NCBI RefSeq assembly: GCF_027587375.1
Contig: NZ_JAMXIC010000001.1
Coordinates: 186,001 to 250,000 of the forward strand
Source: Arthrobacter sp. B2a2-09
GTDB lineage: Bacteria; Actinomycetota; Actinomycetes; Actinomycetales; Micrococcaceae
DNA: 64,000 nt
Reading direction: 5' to 3'
The notes under the pieces were generated by a model, which made no database searches, was not told the DNA's origin, and saw only the letters and a list, made by a program, of their open reading frames with translations. Numbering within the stretch: position 1 is the stretch's first letter; each line of letters opens with the position of its first letter. The translations under genes and the position numbers were made by a program. Of the stretch, positions 62,864 to 64,000 are shown one piece after another.

Positions 62864-64000
62864 AACCGCTCGAAATACTGAAAACCGCCATCGCGAACAG
62901 CTTCCGCAGCAAACTCCGGACCACCCTGACCGTCCTGGCGATCTTCGTGGGCGCATTCACCCTGACCATCACCAACGGACTCGGCACAGGGATTTCGAAC
63001 TACATCGACACCCAGCTCGCCGCCGTCGGACCGGGCAACGCCTTTACGATCAGCAAGACCGACACGAGCGGCAACCCGGGATCCGGGCCCAAAAAGTACG
63101 ACCCCACCATAAAGCGCGTGGCTGCCGGCGGCAGGCCCGGCTCCTCACAGCTCACCCTGGACCAATCCGACCTCGACAAAATCGGCGCCATTGCGGGCAT
63201 CACCGGCGTCACCCCCGTCACCCGGATCAACCCGGACTACGTCCAGTGGAGCACGCACGACAAATACCAGCTTTCGGTCAGCGCCCTCGCCGGGGCGCAG
63301 CCCCAGCTCGCTTCGGGCACCAACCTGGATGACACCAACAGCCAGGCCCAGCTTCTCCTGCCGGTCGGCTACATCGTCCCGCTCGGATTCGCCGACAACA
63401 GCCAGGCGATCGGCCAGGACGTGACCATCGGCATCACGGACGCCACCGGCACGATGCACACCGTGGCTGGGCGCATCGCCGGGGTAGAGCAGGACAGCCT
63501 TCTCAGCAGCTCCGGGATAGCAGTGAACAAATCCCTTTCCACTGCCCTGACCCAAGCCCAGGCCACCGGTGCCCCTTCCACAGCTGCCAGCGCGTGGACG
63601 GACGCGACGGCGACCTTCGCCACTTCGTCGTCAGCCCAGGTGAGTGAGATGAAATCCAATCTCTCCGCGGCTGGTTACACCGCCCAGACCCTCGACGACC
63701 GGATCGGCACCGTCAAGACCGTGATCAACGGGATCATCGGTGTCCTTGACGCCTTCGCCGTCATCGCCCTCCTGGCCGCTGGATTCGGCATCGTCAATAC
63801 GCTGCTCATGTCCGTCCAGGAACGCACCCGCGAAATCGGCCTCATGAAAGCCATGGGCATGGGCAGCGGTTCCGTGTTCGCGCTCTTCAGCACGGAGGCG
63901 GCGTTCATCGGCCTTCTCGGGAGCGTGATCGGTTCAGCCGCAGCTATCGGCGTAGGCACCGCAGTCAGCGGTGCCCTCGCCCGCGGTCCGCTCAGCGACC
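62860..64000 (+). CDS. ABC transporter permease, FtsX/MacB type, 3' end outside window
   Basis: The frame from ATG 62860 stays open to the window edge (at least 380 residues). A membrane segment near the N-terminus (TTLTVLAIFVGAFTLTITNGLG) is followed by a MacB-like periplasmic core (GTGISNYIDTQLAAVG… to about residue 275), then membrane segments including VLDAFAVIALLAAGFGIVNTLLMSV and the QERTREIGLMKAMGMGSGSV coupling motif. The last segments lie beyond the window. It pairs with the ATPase just upstream as a mechanotransmission-type exporter. Confidence 0.88.
   Translation, partial: MKPLEILKTAIANSFRSKLRTTLTVLAIFVGAFTLTITNGLGTGISNYIDTQLAAVGPGNAFTISKTDTSGNPGSGPKKYDPTIKRVAAGGRPGSSQLTLDQSDLDKIGAIAGITGVTPVTRINPDYVQWSTHDKYQLSVSALAGAQPQLASGTNLDDTNSQAQLLLPVGYIVPLGFADNSQAIGQDVTIGITDATGTMHTVAGRIAGVEQDSLLSSSGIAVNKSLSTALTQAQATGAPSTAASAWTDATATFATSSSAQVSEMKSNLSAAGYTAQTLDDRIGTVKTVINGIIGVLDAFAVIALLAAGFGIVNTLLMSVQERTREIGLMKAMGMGSGSVFALFSTEAAFIGLLGSVIGSAAAIGVGTAVSGALARGPLSD

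Overview
The window is high-GC DNA whose gene content points to an actinobacterium, most likely a soil member of the Micrococcaceae (Arthrobacter/Pseudarthrobacter type). This placement is an inference from base composition, ClpC, the very large NAD-dependent glutamate dehydrogenase, an ECF42-type sigma factor with DGPF partners and the araBDA arrangement. No rRNA, tRNA, CRISPR array or phage module was seen. Two insertion sequences, with resolvable ends and target duplications, break otherwise ordinary chromosomal DNA.

Layout. 1-2.5 kb: the N-terminal part of a membrane-anchored peptidoglycan glycosyltransferase, a GlsB-type membrane protein, and an IS5-family element that carries an extra 99-codon gene. 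2.6-6.5 kb: a four-gene minus-strand operon (VOC protein, atypical SDR, muconolactone isomerase-like protein, MFS exporter) divergent from a LysR regulator. 6.6-17.7 kb: a long minus-strand run holding a form I aerobic CO dehydrogenase operon (coxM-S-L, XdhC-YHS fusion, MoxR ATPase, VWA protein), directly continued by an ABC-2 type exporter and then a PLP enzyme. 17.8-21.6 kb: DGPF protein, ECF42-like sigma factor, an IS1595-family insertion on the start of a second DGPF gene, and a DUF1326 protein. 21.6-22.5 kb: hydrolase remnant and 183-bp tandem repeats rich in a palindromic GAGCGAGCGTC motif.

22.5-27.9 kb: TetR regulator, YbdK-type carboxylate-amine ligase, DUF1003 and AI-2E membrane proteins, phospholipase C-like phosphoesterase. 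27.9-35.2 kb: a compact redox module with a Ser/Thr/Gly-rich exported small protein, ApbE flavin transferase, ferric-reductase-like membrane protein, NuoF-like flavoprotein, [3Fe-4S] ferredoxin, a two-component system, a ferric-reductase/FNR fusion and an exported FMN-binding protein. The genes look able to move electrons from NAD(P)H across the membrane to a covalently flavinylated acceptor. 35.2-50 kb: histidine phosphatase, secreted phosphodiester glycosidase, CorA with an altered signature, NAD-glutamate dehydrogenase, acyl-CoA ligase, DUF1508 protein, EVE-like/HNH nuclease, YqeY and ClpC. 50-56.7 kb: sugar ABC importer with fused ATPase-permease, NmrA-like protein and two zinc alcohol dehydrogenases. 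56.8-62 kb: LacI regulator and araB-araD-araA behind a clear operator/promoter. 62.2 kb to the end: MacB-type ABC ATPase and a partial FtsX-like permease.

The strongest leads for follow-up are the transmembrane flavin/ferredoxin redox module, the cox operon that runs into an exporter, the passenger gene inside the IS5-type element, and the ECF42/DGPF locus hit by an IS.
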